A stretch of DNA of 5,402 nucleotides from Bacillota bacterium (GCA_026387995.1 JAPLKQ010000166.1:1-5402); one strand, 5' to 3'; counted from the first letter of the stretch, positions 1-5,365 are shown. The notes: generated by a model from the letters alone, not told the origin. Program-made: numbers and translations.

Positions 1-603
1 CTGTCACTTGCCTATTCGCAGCGTTCTAACGTGCTTTCGGCCCTGGCGATTGTTTCGACGATGACGGATATTTTCGGTATTGTCTTCCAAGGACTTTCCG
101 TTGGTATTGGCGTCATGGTGGGCAACCTTCTCGGCGCTGGACAGATCGAGCAAGCGAAAATCAACAATCGAAAGCTTTACTATTTAGGACTCTGGATTTC
201 TCTCATCGCAGCGGGCATTTTAGCCATTGTCGCCTTTGTCGCGCCTTATATGTTCGTCGAAGTAACGTCGGAACAGAAACTGCTGGCAACCAAGCTCATG
301 CTTGTTTATGCCGGCTTCATTCCCTCATTCTGCATCGCTGTTTGTTCGTATATGACGCTTCGTGCTGGCGGAAAAGTCATCCTGACGTTCCTTTTTGACT
401 CCTGTTTCATGTGGGTCCTCGTGGTTCCGACCACATGGCTACTTGCCTATTTCACGCACTTAGACATCGTGCTCATCTATATCATTGTCCAGACTTTTGA
501 CGTGATTAAGGCATCGATTGGCCTTATTCTCGTTTCCCGCGGTTCGTGGGCCGTGAATCTCACCACGGGCATCAGTGATAAAAAACAAATCATTTCGGAA
601 TAA
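1..603 (+). CDS. MATE-family efflux transporter, C-terminal part (5' end outside window)
   Basis: About 200 residues are open from base 1 in frame 1 to TAA at 601-603, so the gene begins upstream. The GTG at 31 is an internal valine, not a start, because the frame is open before it. The piece looks like the second half of a MATE (multidrug and toxic compound extrusion) antiporter: about five hydrophobic helices, with a Gly-rich helix near the left end (FQGLSVGIGVMVGNLLGAG) followed by a short basic/amphipathic loop (QIEQAKINNRK), an arrangement typical of the C-terminal bundle of this family. Family members exchange drugs or organic cations for Na+ or H+ across the cytoplasmic membrane; the substrate cannot be inferred here. 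The tail ends in a short charged segment. No convincing terminator follows; a weak hairpin at 610-631 lacks a T tract. The family call is fairly sure, the subfamily is not. Confidence 0.85.
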   Translation: MSLAYSQRSNVLSALAIVSTMTDIFGIVFQGLSVGIGVMVGNLLGAGQIEQAKINNRKLYYLGLWISLIAAGILAIVAFVAPYMFVEVTSEQKLLATKLMLVYAGFIPSFCIAVCSYMTLRAGGKVILTFLFDSCFMWVLVVPTTWLLAYFTHLDIVLIYIIVQTFDVIKASIGLILVSRGSWAVNLTTGISDKKQIISE

Positions 604-622
604 ATATCTCGGTTTCCCGTTA

Positions 623-651
623 TTGAAATCGCCGTTCCTCTTTGTTATGAT
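623..651 (+). promoter_or_regulatory. Promoter of the tRNA unit
   Basis: A TTGAAA -35 box (623-628, five of six to consensus) and a TATGAT -10 box (646-651, five of six) are separated by exactly 17 bases, and TG at 643-644 adds an extended -10. Transcription would start near 658, about 11 bases before tRNA-Val. This is the best-formed promoter in the window, as expected for a stable RNA unit. Seen directly; its activity is inferred. Confidence 0.75.
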
Positions 652-668
652 TAATAAGCCTTAAAAAT

Positions 669-744
669 GGATACTTAGCTCAGTTGGGAGAGTGCTTCCT
701 TCACACGGAAGAGGTCGCAGGTTCGATCCCTGCAGTGTCCACCA
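669..744 (+). tRNA. tRNA-Val (anticodon CAC)
   Basis: A full cloverleaf can be drawn. Acceptor 669-675 (GGATACT) pairs with 734-740 (AGTGTCC), with one T-G pair. The D stem is GCTC/GAGT, and the anticodon stem is CTTCC/GGAAG around loop TTCACAC, placing anticodon CAC at 702-704. The T stem is GCAGG/CCTGC around TTCGATC. Discriminator A and an encoded CCA end the gene at 744. It decodes GTG. A CAC valine tRNA is an extra isoacceptor on top of the usual TAC one in many low-G+C bacteria. It is the first gene of a three-tRNA transcript. Confidence 0.95.
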
Positions 745-745
745 T

Positions 746-821
746 GCCGTCGTAGCTCAATTGGCAGAGCAATTGATTTGTAATCAATAGGTTGGAGGTT
801 CGATTCCTCTCGTCGGCACCA
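746..821 (+). tRNA. tRNA-Thr (anticodon TGT)
   Basis: It starts one base after the CCA of tRNA-Val. The D stem is GCTC/GAGC, and the anticodon stem ATTGA/TCAAT encloses loop TTTGTAA with anticodon TGT at 779-781. The T stem is GGAGG/CCTCT around TTCGATT, with A73 and an encoded CCA (819-821). It reads ACA and, by wobble, other threonine codons. Oddity: acceptor strand 746-752 (GCCGTCG) against 811-817 (CGTCGGC) leaves a T-T mismatch at the fifth pair (750 with 813), while the other six pairs are G-C. Confidence 0.94.
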
Positions 822-828
822 TTTTTTT

Positions 829-913
829 GGGGATATGGCGGAATTGGCAGACGCGCTAGACTTAGGATCTAGAGAGGAAACTCGTGCAGGTTCGATTCCT
901 GTTATCCCCACCA
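829..913 (+). tRNA. tRNA-Leu (anticodon TAG)
   Basis: This is an 85-base class II tRNA with a long variable arm (about 873-886, GAGGAAACTC hairpin). Acceptor GGGGATA (829-835) pairs perfectly with TATCCCC (903-909). The anticodon stem CTAGA/TCTAG surrounds loop CTTAGGA with TAG at 863-865. The T loop is TTCGATT, and discriminator A and CCA are encoded. It reads CTA and neighbouring CTN leucine codons. It is the last gene of the tRNA unit, seven T bases after tRNA-Thr. Confidence 0.95.
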
Positions 914-920
914 AAAACTG

Positions 921-946
921 TTGCGCTCAAGCGGCGCAATTTTTTT
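921..946 (+). terminator. Rho-independent terminator of the tRNA unit
   Basis: The stem TTGCGC (921-926) pairs with GCGCAA (934-939) across a seven-base loop, followed directly by seven T (940-946). It lies eight bases past the CCA of tRNA-Leu, so it closes the tRNA transcript and insulates the GGDEF gene downstream. Confidence 0.85.
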
Positions 947-966
947 ATCCTTTTTCTTTTAGAAAA

Positions 967-996
967 TCGCCACATAAAAATGTTTTAATATATAAT
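967..996 (+). promoter_or_regulatory. Promoter of the GGDEF gene
   Basis: A perfect TATAAT -10 box lies at 991-996, in A/T-rich DNA. A weak -35 (TCGCCA, 967-972, four of six) sits 18 bases upstream. A start near 1003 gives a leader of about 38 bases with the ribosome site AAAGGGG at 1027-1033. The box ends exactly on the first T of the TTG that could open the reading frame at 996, which argues against that TTG as a start codon. Confidence 0.6.
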
Positions 997-1040
997 TGAG
1001 AAGTAAAATTAAGCCAAGAGCGGATGAAAGGGGCGAAGCC

Positions 1041-2081
1041 ATGAATAAATATATTGCCGGTTTCAAACATTTCTTTCTGCTTGAGAACGATTATAGCGTC
1101 GTTGACAACCAATCCGTCCCTTTTGATGCTTTGGACCGAAAGGATATCATGCATGAGACCGCCCAACTGAATCTCTATCGTATGATTCCGTTGACCTTAT
1201 GCCTTCTCTTGCTCGATGTCATCTTATTTGCCCTTCAGTTTTTTGGCGTCATTCCTAATCCCGAAACGATCATCCCCAAGTGGTGGTTCTATATCGCGGA
1301 TGGGTTTGCCTTTCTTGTTTGTTTCATCTACTTATTCGTCTCGCGGAGCATGCTCAGACGAAACAAAGCCAAAACCATCGCCTACCAAGGTGTTTATCGA
1401 AGTTTTTGGACCTTGCTTCTGATTTCTTTAACGAGTTTATTTGTCCTGACCGGAATCGTCCGCGGGGAATTCGCCGTTCCCATCGTTTTATTCGTGCTGG
1501 CCGCCATTTTCCCGATTTTCGATTTTGTTGAGAGTTTACTCTTTTTGCTGATACCGGCCCTCGGCATGGGAGTCGCGGTGGCTTATGGATATTTTGTTGG
1601 CCCTGAGCTTATCAATCCGTGGATTGCATTGCTCAATGGGACTTTATACTTCCTGTTAGGTTTAATCATTTCCCGGATCATGTTCTCGACTTCTTTGTCA
1701 CTCATTTACTCCAAAAAACGGATTGAGAAAACGGCAAACAAACTCCAAAGAATGTCCGAAACCGATCCGCTGACGGGATTATCAAACCGTTCTGGTCTTG
1801 AAAAAGTCACGAATCACCTGTGGGAAACGGATGCCAAGGCTTCGGTATCGATGGGCGTTGCCATTCTTGATATCGACTTTTTCAAAGCCTATAACGATAC
1901 CTTTGGCCACGCTAAAGGCGATGAAGTCCTAACAAAAATCGCTGTCTGCATGCGTGCCGTTCTCGGCAGCAAATGTGTTTCCTTAGCCAGAATAGGCGGC
2001 GAAGAATTCGTCATTGTCGCGACCGATCTTGATAATGCCCACTTTTTAAAATTATGCCCACTTTTTAAAATTGCTCTCTGA
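1041..2081 (+). CDS. Truncated GGDEF protein actually encoded by the 5' part
   Basis: Read as it stands, translation from ATG 1041 gives 346 residues. The true GGDEF sequence runs to residue 338 (AHFLKL); eight foreign residues (CPLFKIAL) encoded by the second repeat copy follow, then TGA at 2079-2081. The product keeps all membrane helices and the GGEEF signature but lacks the last strands and helix of the catalytic fold, including SIGVS and the ALYEAK helix, so I expect no stable cyclase activity. A longer reading from TTG 996 is rejected because that codon overlaps the -10 box and has no ribosome site. Confidence 0.7.
   Translation: MNKYIAGFKHFFLLENDYSVVDNQSVPFDALDRKDIMHETAQLNLYRMIPLTLCLLLLDVILFALQFFGVIPNPETIIPKWWFYIADGFAFLVCFIYLFVSRSMLRRNKAKTIAYQGVYRSFWTLLLISLTSLFVLTGIVRGEFAVPIVLFVLAAIFPIFDFVESLLFLLIPALGMGVAVAYGYFVGPELINPWIALLNGTLYFLLGLIISRIMFSTSLSLIYSKKRIEKTANKLQRMSETDPLTGLSNRSGLEKVTNHLWETDAKASVSMGVAILDIDFFKAYNDTFGHAKGDEVLTKIAVCMRAVLGSKCVSLARIGGEEFVIVATDLDNAHFLKLCPLFKIAL
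2035..2072 (+). repeat. Perfect 19-bp tandem duplication (two copies)
   Basis: The unit ATGCCCACTTTTTAAAATT occurs at 2035-2053 and again, base for base, at 2054-2072. The bases just outside do not extend the match. Because 19 is not a multiple of three, the second copy shifts the GGDEF frame by one and brings in a stop seven bases after the repeat ends. Deleting either copy joins ..DNAHFLKL to LSELQRKV.. in one frame, which shows the single-copy state is ancestral. Confidence 0.97.
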
Positions 2082-2289
2082 ATTACAAAGAAAAGTCAAA
2101 GAATTAGGCATTGAAGCCGGCAATAAAACCGTGAGTCCCTTCGTGACCATCAGCATCGGCGTTTCGTTACCCGGGCCCATTACGGGACGGAAATGGCTCG
2201 ACTTCTATGTGAAAGCCGATAAAGCCCTCTACGAAGCGAAAACGACGGGCCGCAACAAGATCTGTTCCACGCAAAAAGACCCGAACTAG
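2074..2289 (+). pseudogene. Detached 3' fragment of the GGDEF gene
   Basis: After the duplication the end of the GGDEF domain continues in the next frame for about 71 residues (LSELQRKVKEL.., SIGVS, ADKALYEAK, GRNKI) to TAG at 2287-2289. Its sequence is well conserved and has no further lesions, which suggests the break is recent. A TTG at 2071 could formally start it, but no ribosome site is seen, so it is probably not translated alone. Confidence 0.75.
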
Positions 2290-2290
2290 T

Positions 2291-2313
2291 GATGCTATCT
2301 TTTTGATAGCATC
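2291..2313. promoter_or_regulatory. 9-bp perfect palindrome upstream of the hydrolase gene (operator candidate)
   Basis: GATGCTATC (2291-2299) and GATAGCATC (2305-2313) are exact reverse complements around a loop of five T. It starts one base after the stop codon of the GGDEF gene. No T tract follows on either strand, so it is not a standard intrinsic terminator, though the hairpin could still protect or end the upstream mRNA. It fills the -35 and spacer region of the TATAAT box at 2315-2320, a place where a repressor or activator could act. Confidence 0.6.
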
Positions 2314-2314
2314 G

Positions 2315-2320
2315 TATAAT
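2315..2320 (+). promoter_or_regulatory. -10 box of the hydrolase gene
   Basis: A perfect TATAAT begins two bases after the palindrome. No recognisable -35 is found 16-19 bases upstream, where the palindrome lies, and there is no TG extension. Transcription would start near 2327, leaving a leader of only about 14 bases that begins at the ribosome site. The promoter may need an activator; this is inference. Confidence 0.45.
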
Positions 2321-2327
2321 AGTCCCT

Positions 2328-2337
2328 AGAAGGTGAT
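2328..2337 (+). promoter_or_regulatory. Strong ribosome binding site of the hydrolase gene
   Basis: AGAAGGTGAT closely matches the complement of the 16S rRNA 3' end and lies at normal spacing before ATG 2341. It fixes that start codon. Confidence 0.8.
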
Positions 2338-2340
2338 TGG

Positions 2341-3342
2341 ATGGAATGGTACTTTATCGTCTTAGCCGCTTTGGTTGGCTTATTCCTGCTCATCCTGCTC
2401 TTGGTCTATCTCGCGATGGCCAAGATTTTTCATCGCCGTTATGAAGGCAAACGCCACCTTAAATATTTTACCGCAGAGGATTTCCCCGGACTCATGACCG
2501 AACCGATTGAATTCGCCGGAAACCACAAACAACCCCTTCGGGGTTTTATCTATTACCGCGGCGAACGGGTCAAAATCAAAGGTCTCATTATCTTTTGTCA
2601 CGGCATCGGTGCCGGGCATTATGCGTATACGACTGAAATCAATACTTTGGCGAGCGCCGGTTATCAAGTGCTGGCTTTTGACTATACGGGCTGCGCCCTC
2701 AGCGGCGGAAAATCAATCCACGGCCTGACGCAGGCGCTTTTAGACTTTGAGGCGGCTGTCGGCTATGTCGAAAGACGGCCGGACCTTGCTTCCTTAAAAC
2801 GGATTGTCTTTGGCCATTCCTGGGGCGGTTACGTCGCTAACAACCTTTTTGATTTAGGCCTGAAAGCCGATAAACTCATCAGCATCGCCGGATTCAATAA
2901 TGTTCCTGACGTCATTTGCGATGTCGGCCATGGCTTACAGCTATTTAAGCCATTCTTTCATATTGTTAACTTCTTTGAATTTGGCAAATACGCCAATTAC
3001 AGCAGCCTGAATTCGCTACATAAAAGCGAAATCCCGACGTTACTCATCCAGAGCCGCTGCGACCAACTGATCAAATACCATAATGCGTTGGCCCGTTATA
3101 TCAAAGCGACCAAAGGACGCGGTAATTTCACCTATATCATCGACGAAGAAAAAATGCATAATCCATATCTCACGCTGGAAGCTGAACGCTACTATAACAA
3201 AATCGTTTCCCGTCTTTCCTATATGGAAAAGAAAGCCTCACCTGAAGAACAAATGGCTTTCTATGATAGCATCGATTATAAGTTGATTACCGAAGAAGAC
3301 CCCGAATTCATGAAAAAGATTCTCGACTGGATTGAAGAATAA
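2341..3342 (+). CDS. Membrane-anchored alpha/beta hydrolase
   Basis: The protein has 333 residues. Residues 3-27 form one strong membrane helix followed by basic residues (KIFHRRYEGKRH), so the enzyme is probably tethered to the membrane. The fold's markers appear in order: the HG oxyanion motif after a strand (IIFCHG, 83-88), DYTGCALSGG (114-123), and the nucleophile elbow GHSWGG with Ser160 (158-163). A likely acid, Asp241 (SRCDQL), and His273 (EKMHNP) follow, so a complete Ser-Asp-His triad can be assigned. The family splits esters, thioesters or peptides; this subgroup resembles uncharacterised serine aminopeptidase/lysophospholipase-like proteins, and the substrate is unknown. A charged helical tail of about 55 residues follows the catalytic His. 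The start is set by the strong ribosome site just upstream. The gene has its own -10 box and no clear terminator. Confidence 0.9.
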   Translation: MEWYFIVLAALVGLFLLILLLVYLAMAKIFHRRYEGKRHLKYFTAEDFPGLMTEPIEFAGNHKQPLRGFIYYRGERVKIKGLIIFCHGIGAGHYAYTTEINTLASAGYQVLAFDYTGCALSGGKSIHGLTQALLDFEAAVGYVERRPDLASLKRIVFGHSWGGYVANNLFDLGLKADKLISIAGFNNVPDVICDVGHGLQLFKPFFHIVNFFEFGKYANYSSLNSLHKSEIPTLLIQSRCDQLIKYHNALARYIKATKGRGNFTYIIDEEKMHNPYLTLEAERYYNKIVSRLSYMEKKASPEEQMAFYDSIDYKLITEEDPEFMKKILDWIEE

Positions 3343-3392
3343 AGAAAACAATCAAAACCGCCGTGTCTTTTAAGTAATCTAAAATATAACAT

Positions 3393-3400
3393 GGTATTAT
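3393..3400 (+). promoter_or_regulatory. Candidate extended -10 promoter of the ZIP gene
   Basis: TGGTATTAT contains TG (3392-3393) one base before TATTAT (3395-3400), a five of six -10 with the extended motif. A second candidate, TATAAC, lies at 3385-3390. Neither has a good -35. The first would start transcription near 3407, right at the ribosome site GAGG (3407-3410), which is very close; the second gives a more usual leader. No Zur- or MntR-type operator is recognised in 3343-3418. Confidence 0.4.
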
Positions 3401-3418
3401 CTTAACGAGGAATCACCT

Positions 3419-4213
3419 ATGACTAACATCCAAATCCTATTTTTCGGTATCGCTTTCATCTTCTTTATGACGACCGCCGGTTCAGCGCTCATCTTCTTTT
3501 TCAAGAAGCCCATCAGCGGAAAACTCAATAAAATATTTCTCGGCTTCGCCGCAGGCGTCATGATCGCCGCCAGCGTCTGGTCGTTACTCATCCCCGCGAT
3601 TGCGGAATCGGCAGCCAACGGCTGGGGCCATTGGGCGTTTGTCCCTTCGGCGCTTGGTTTTGTCGGCGGCGGCCTTTTCTTATTATTGATTGACGTCATC
3701 GTCCCCCACTTGCATCCGGGTTCAAAAGAATCCGAAGGATTACCGGTCGAACTGAAGAAAACCACCAAACTCTTTTTGGCCATCACCATCCATAACATCC
3801 CTGAAGGATTAGCCGTCGGCTTTGCGTTTGGGGCCGCGCTTGCCATCGGAACCCATTCCGCCTTTTTAGGCGCCCTTGGACTAGCCCTCGGCATTGGCAT
3901 CCAAAACTTTCCGGAAGGTGCGGCCGTATCCCTCCCGATGAAGGCCGAAACGAAGAGCAACTGGAAAGCCTTCTGGATAGGTACCGGTAGCGGCGCCGTT
4001 GAACCGGTCGCGGCCGCCATTGGCGTCATTCTGGCCTATCAAATTGTCGCATTGATGCCATGGTTACTGGCGTTTGCCGCCGGCGCCATGATTTACGTCG
4101 TCGTCGAAGAATTGATTCCAGAAGCCCGTTTAGGGGAACACTCGAACCTAGGGACTTGGGGCGTCATGGTCGGCTTCGTGCTGATGATGATTCTTGACGT
4201 CGCCCTCAGTTAA
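3419..4213 (+). CDS. ZIP-family divalent metal transporter (GufA/ZIP11-like)
   Basis: The protein has 264 residues and about eight membrane helices, as usual for ZIP transporters, which bring Zn2+ or other divalent metals into the cytoplasm. The family's metal-site helices are intact: HNIPEG (125-130) in the fourth and QNFPEG (162-167) in the fifth, giving the His/Glu and Gln/Glu ligands expected for the GufA/ZIP11 branch. A later helix has SGAVEP (191-196), also typical of that branch, and VVVEELIPE (227-235) gives more acidic ligands. The loop before helix four has HLHP (97-100), a small His-containing stretch that could bind metal. ATG 3419 is preceded by GAGG at 3407-3410. The gene ends with TAA at 4211-4213, five bases before the rhodanese remnant. 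Family assignment is sure; which metal is carried is not. Confidence 0.93.
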   Translation: MTNIQILFFGIAFIFFMTTAGSALIFFFKKPISGKLNKIFLGFAAGVMIAASVWSLLIPAIAESAANGWGHWAFVPSALGFVGGGLFLLLIDVIVPHLHPGSKESEGLPVELKKTTKLFLAITIHNIPEGLAVGFAFGAALAIGTHSAFLGALGLALGIGIQNFPEGAAVSLPMKAETKSNWKAFWIGTGSGAVEPVAAAIGVILAYQIVALMPWLLAFAAGAMIYVVVEELIPEARLGEHSNLGTWGVMVGFVLMMILDVALS

Positions 4214-4217
4214 ACCT

Positions 4218-4426
4218 ATGTTGAAATATCTAACAATGGCAAAGGCCATTCCTGAACTTAAGAAGAATCTTTGAAATTGGTTTTAGATAAAAACACCCCG
4301 ATTTATGTCTACTGTGCCCACGGCATGCGCGCCGAACAGGCCGGCCTCTATTTAGTGCAGTTCGGATATACCGATGTCACCACCCTTGGCGGCATCGCCG
4401 ATTATGTGGGACCTCAGGAGTACTAA
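4218..4426 (+). pseudogene. Rhodanese-domain remnant, N-terminally truncated and frameshifted
   Basis: From about 4262 to TAA 4424-4426 one frame reads the second half of a single-domain rhodanese (sulfurtransferase): TPIYVYCAHGMRAEQAG, then LVQFGYTDVTTLGGI. The active-site loop C-A-H-G-M-R fits the family pattern CxxGxR, with the sulfur-carrying Cys present. Upstream, another frame (ATG 4218 or 4236) encodes AIPELKKNL, which looks like the segment normally found just before this strand, so the two are joined by a frameshift near 4268-4273. The first half of the domain (the LIDVR and GHIPGA parts) is absent, and the ZIP stop codon is only a few bases upstream. No good start or ribosome site precedes the open part; a 51-codon reading from TTG 4271 is possible but unlikely to fold. 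I therefore call it a decayed gene. Confidence 0.75.
4416..4420 (+). promoter_or_regulatory. Ribosome binding site of the metallophosphoesterase gene
   Basis: AGGAG lies inside the last codons of the rhodanese remnant, 12 bases before ATG 4433. The spacing is rather long, but no better site is seen. Its position suggests the two genes were once translated as neighbours in one transcript. Confidence 0.55.
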
Positions 4427-4432
4427 TTCTTT

Positions 4433-5314
4433 ATGAAATGGTCAAGCTCGCGAAAGCCAGCGCTACAAATAACCTTAAGGATCTTAGCGGTTTTTATGAC
4501 CGTTATCGGCGTGGCCACGCTGGTCCTTTATGATTTGTCGAGCGATGACCTCGATGTCGTTTACTATACCTACACGAGCGAAAAAGTACCAGCCAGTTTT
4601 GAAGGTTACAAGATGGCGCAACTGACCGATTTACATAATCATCCGATGGAATATGGCAACCGCAATCTTCTCGATGCGATTGACCTTGTATCGCCGGACG
4701 CCGTTTTTCTCACCGGCGATTTCATTGACCGCAATACGAAAAACCTGGACGTCCAAACTGAGCTCCTTGCCGGACTTACTTCGTACCCTGTTTATTTCGT
4801 GAACGGGAATCATGAAATCACGAGCAAGAAAAGGGCGGCGTTTGATACCCTGCGCGATGCCTATGGCGTCATTGACCTCAATAGTAAAATGAATATCATT
4901 ACCCGTGGTACGGAGAGCATCTATTTTATCGGCGTGAACGATGCCGATCTCCAGCAAGCCTTTTATTGGAATTACCGTAATACTGGCATCATCAAAGAAA
5001 AGATTGAAACGCTCACGGCGTCTCTGGCCCCCACTGACCTTGAAATTCTACTAGCCCACCGCCCAGATTTATATCAGGATTATATCGATACAGGCATGGA
5101 TTTAGTATTCTCTGGCCACTACCACGGCGGGCAAATCCGCATCATTGGGAAAGCCATCAGCGACTTCTATAAACCTTGGTATTCACAAGGAATGACAGAA
5201 ATTGACGGAACGACCTTCGTGACCAGTACCGGATTGGGCTATTCCGTAGCCCCCATCCGCGTGAACTGCAATGCCCAGTTAGTGGTCGTTACTTTGCATA
5301 ATCCAACCCTTTGA
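4433..5314 (+). CDS. Membrane-anchored calcineurin-like metallophosphoesterase (YkuE-like)
   Basis: The protein has 293 residues. A hydrophobic segment at about 13-33 after a basic start (KWSSSRKPA) is a membrane anchor or signal anchor, so the catalytic part probably faces outside. All metal-site motifs of the two-metal phosphoesterase fold are present in order: DLH (66-68), GDFIDR (95-100), GNHE (125-128), a lone His in LLAHRPD (209) and GHYHGGQ (228-234). The GHxHGGQ ending and overall length fit the YkuE/YaeI-type group, whose members cleave phosphoesters in lipids or nucleotides; the substrate here is unknown. No twin-arginine motif is present, unlike Bacillus YkuE. No promoter is seen directly upstream, so it may be co-transcribed with the ZIP gene. 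The TGA stop is followed at once by TAA, a tandem stop. Confidence 0.92.
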   Translation: MKWSSSRKPALQITLRILAVFMTVIGVATLVLYDLSSDDLDVVYYTYTSEKVPASFEGYKMAQLTDLHNHPMEYGNRNLLDAIDLVSPDAVFLTGDFIDRNTKNLDVQTELLAGLTSYPVYFVNGNHEITSKKRAAFDTLRDAYGVIDLNSKMNIITRGTESIYFIGVNDADLQQAFYWNYRNTGIIKEKIETLTASLAPTDLEILLAHRPDLYQDYIDTGMDLVFSGHYHGGQIRIIGKAISDFYKPWYSQGMTEIDGTTFVTSTGLGYSVAPIRVNCNAQLVVVTLHNPTL

Positions 5315-5318
5315 TAAA

Positions 5319-5327
5319 TGCTATAAT
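5319..5327 (+). promoter_or_regulatory. Extended -10 promoter of the last gene
   Basis: TGCTATAAT is a perfect TATAAT (5322-5327) with the TGn extension, five bases after the stop of the metallophosphoesterase gene. No -35 of note is seen, which extended -10 promoters can tolerate. Start near 5334 would leave a leader of about 32 bases. Confidence 0.6.
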
Positions 5328-5365
5328 TGTTAACGGAACAAACCCCAAAAAGTGGTGAAAGCATT

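Larger units (their letters stand above)
1041..2289 (+). pseudogene. Membrane GGDEF protein (probable diguanylate cyclase), frameshifted by a 19-bp tandem duplication
   Basis: Without one copy of the 19-bp repeat at 2035-2072, this region reads as one protein of 409 residues. A cytoplasmic N-terminus of about 45 residues precedes roughly six membrane helices (about 47-70, 81-101, 120-140, 144-162, 165-186, 193-214). Then come a short linker helix (222-240) and a GGDEF domain opening with DPLTGLSNR (242-250). The metal/GTP site shows DIDFFKAYND (277-286) and the signature GGEEF (319-323). The restored C-terminus carries SIGVS and ADKALYEAK..GRN, the usual end of the domain. Such enzymes join two GTP into cyclic di-GMP at the inner face of the membrane. 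The inhibitory I-site RxxD before the signature is missing (SKCV instead). ATG 1041 is chosen for its AAAGGGG ribosome site. The membrane part matches no sensor domain I can name. As sequenced, the frame is broken. Confidence 0.85.

Noticed and set aside
675..914. Open frame of 79 residues on the minus strand across the tRNA genes
   Set aside because: It is the antisense of three tRNA genes. Strings such as REESNLQP and CRDRTCDL are well-known false proteins from tRNA complements.
996..1040. TTG start adding 15 residues to the GGDEF protein
   Set aside because: The TTG shares a base with the TATAAT box and has no ribosome site, while ATG 1041 has AAAGGGG at good spacing.
3265..3274. GATAGCATCG, a second copy of one arm of the 2291-2313 palindrome
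   Set aside because: It is a single half-site inside coding sequence with no opposing arm; a 10-base chance match in a window this size is unremarkable.
3371..3404. Imperfect inverted repeat TAAGTAAT / ATTATCTTA around the ZIP promoter
   Set aside because: The arms match only with an inserted base and are simple A/T-rich sequence; it does not fit a Zur or MntR box I recognise.
3397..4029. 210-residue open frame on the minus strand
   Set aside because: It lies antisense to the ZIP gene, whose motifs are unmistakable. The frame has Pro/Ala/Lys-rich sequence without domain features and no ribosome site, so it is a shadow.
4235..4250. Hairpin AATGGC/GCCATT with loop AAAG after the ZIP gene
   Set aside because: The stem is only six pairs, no T tract follows, and it lies inside the rhodanese remnant's coding frame, so a terminator call is not supported.
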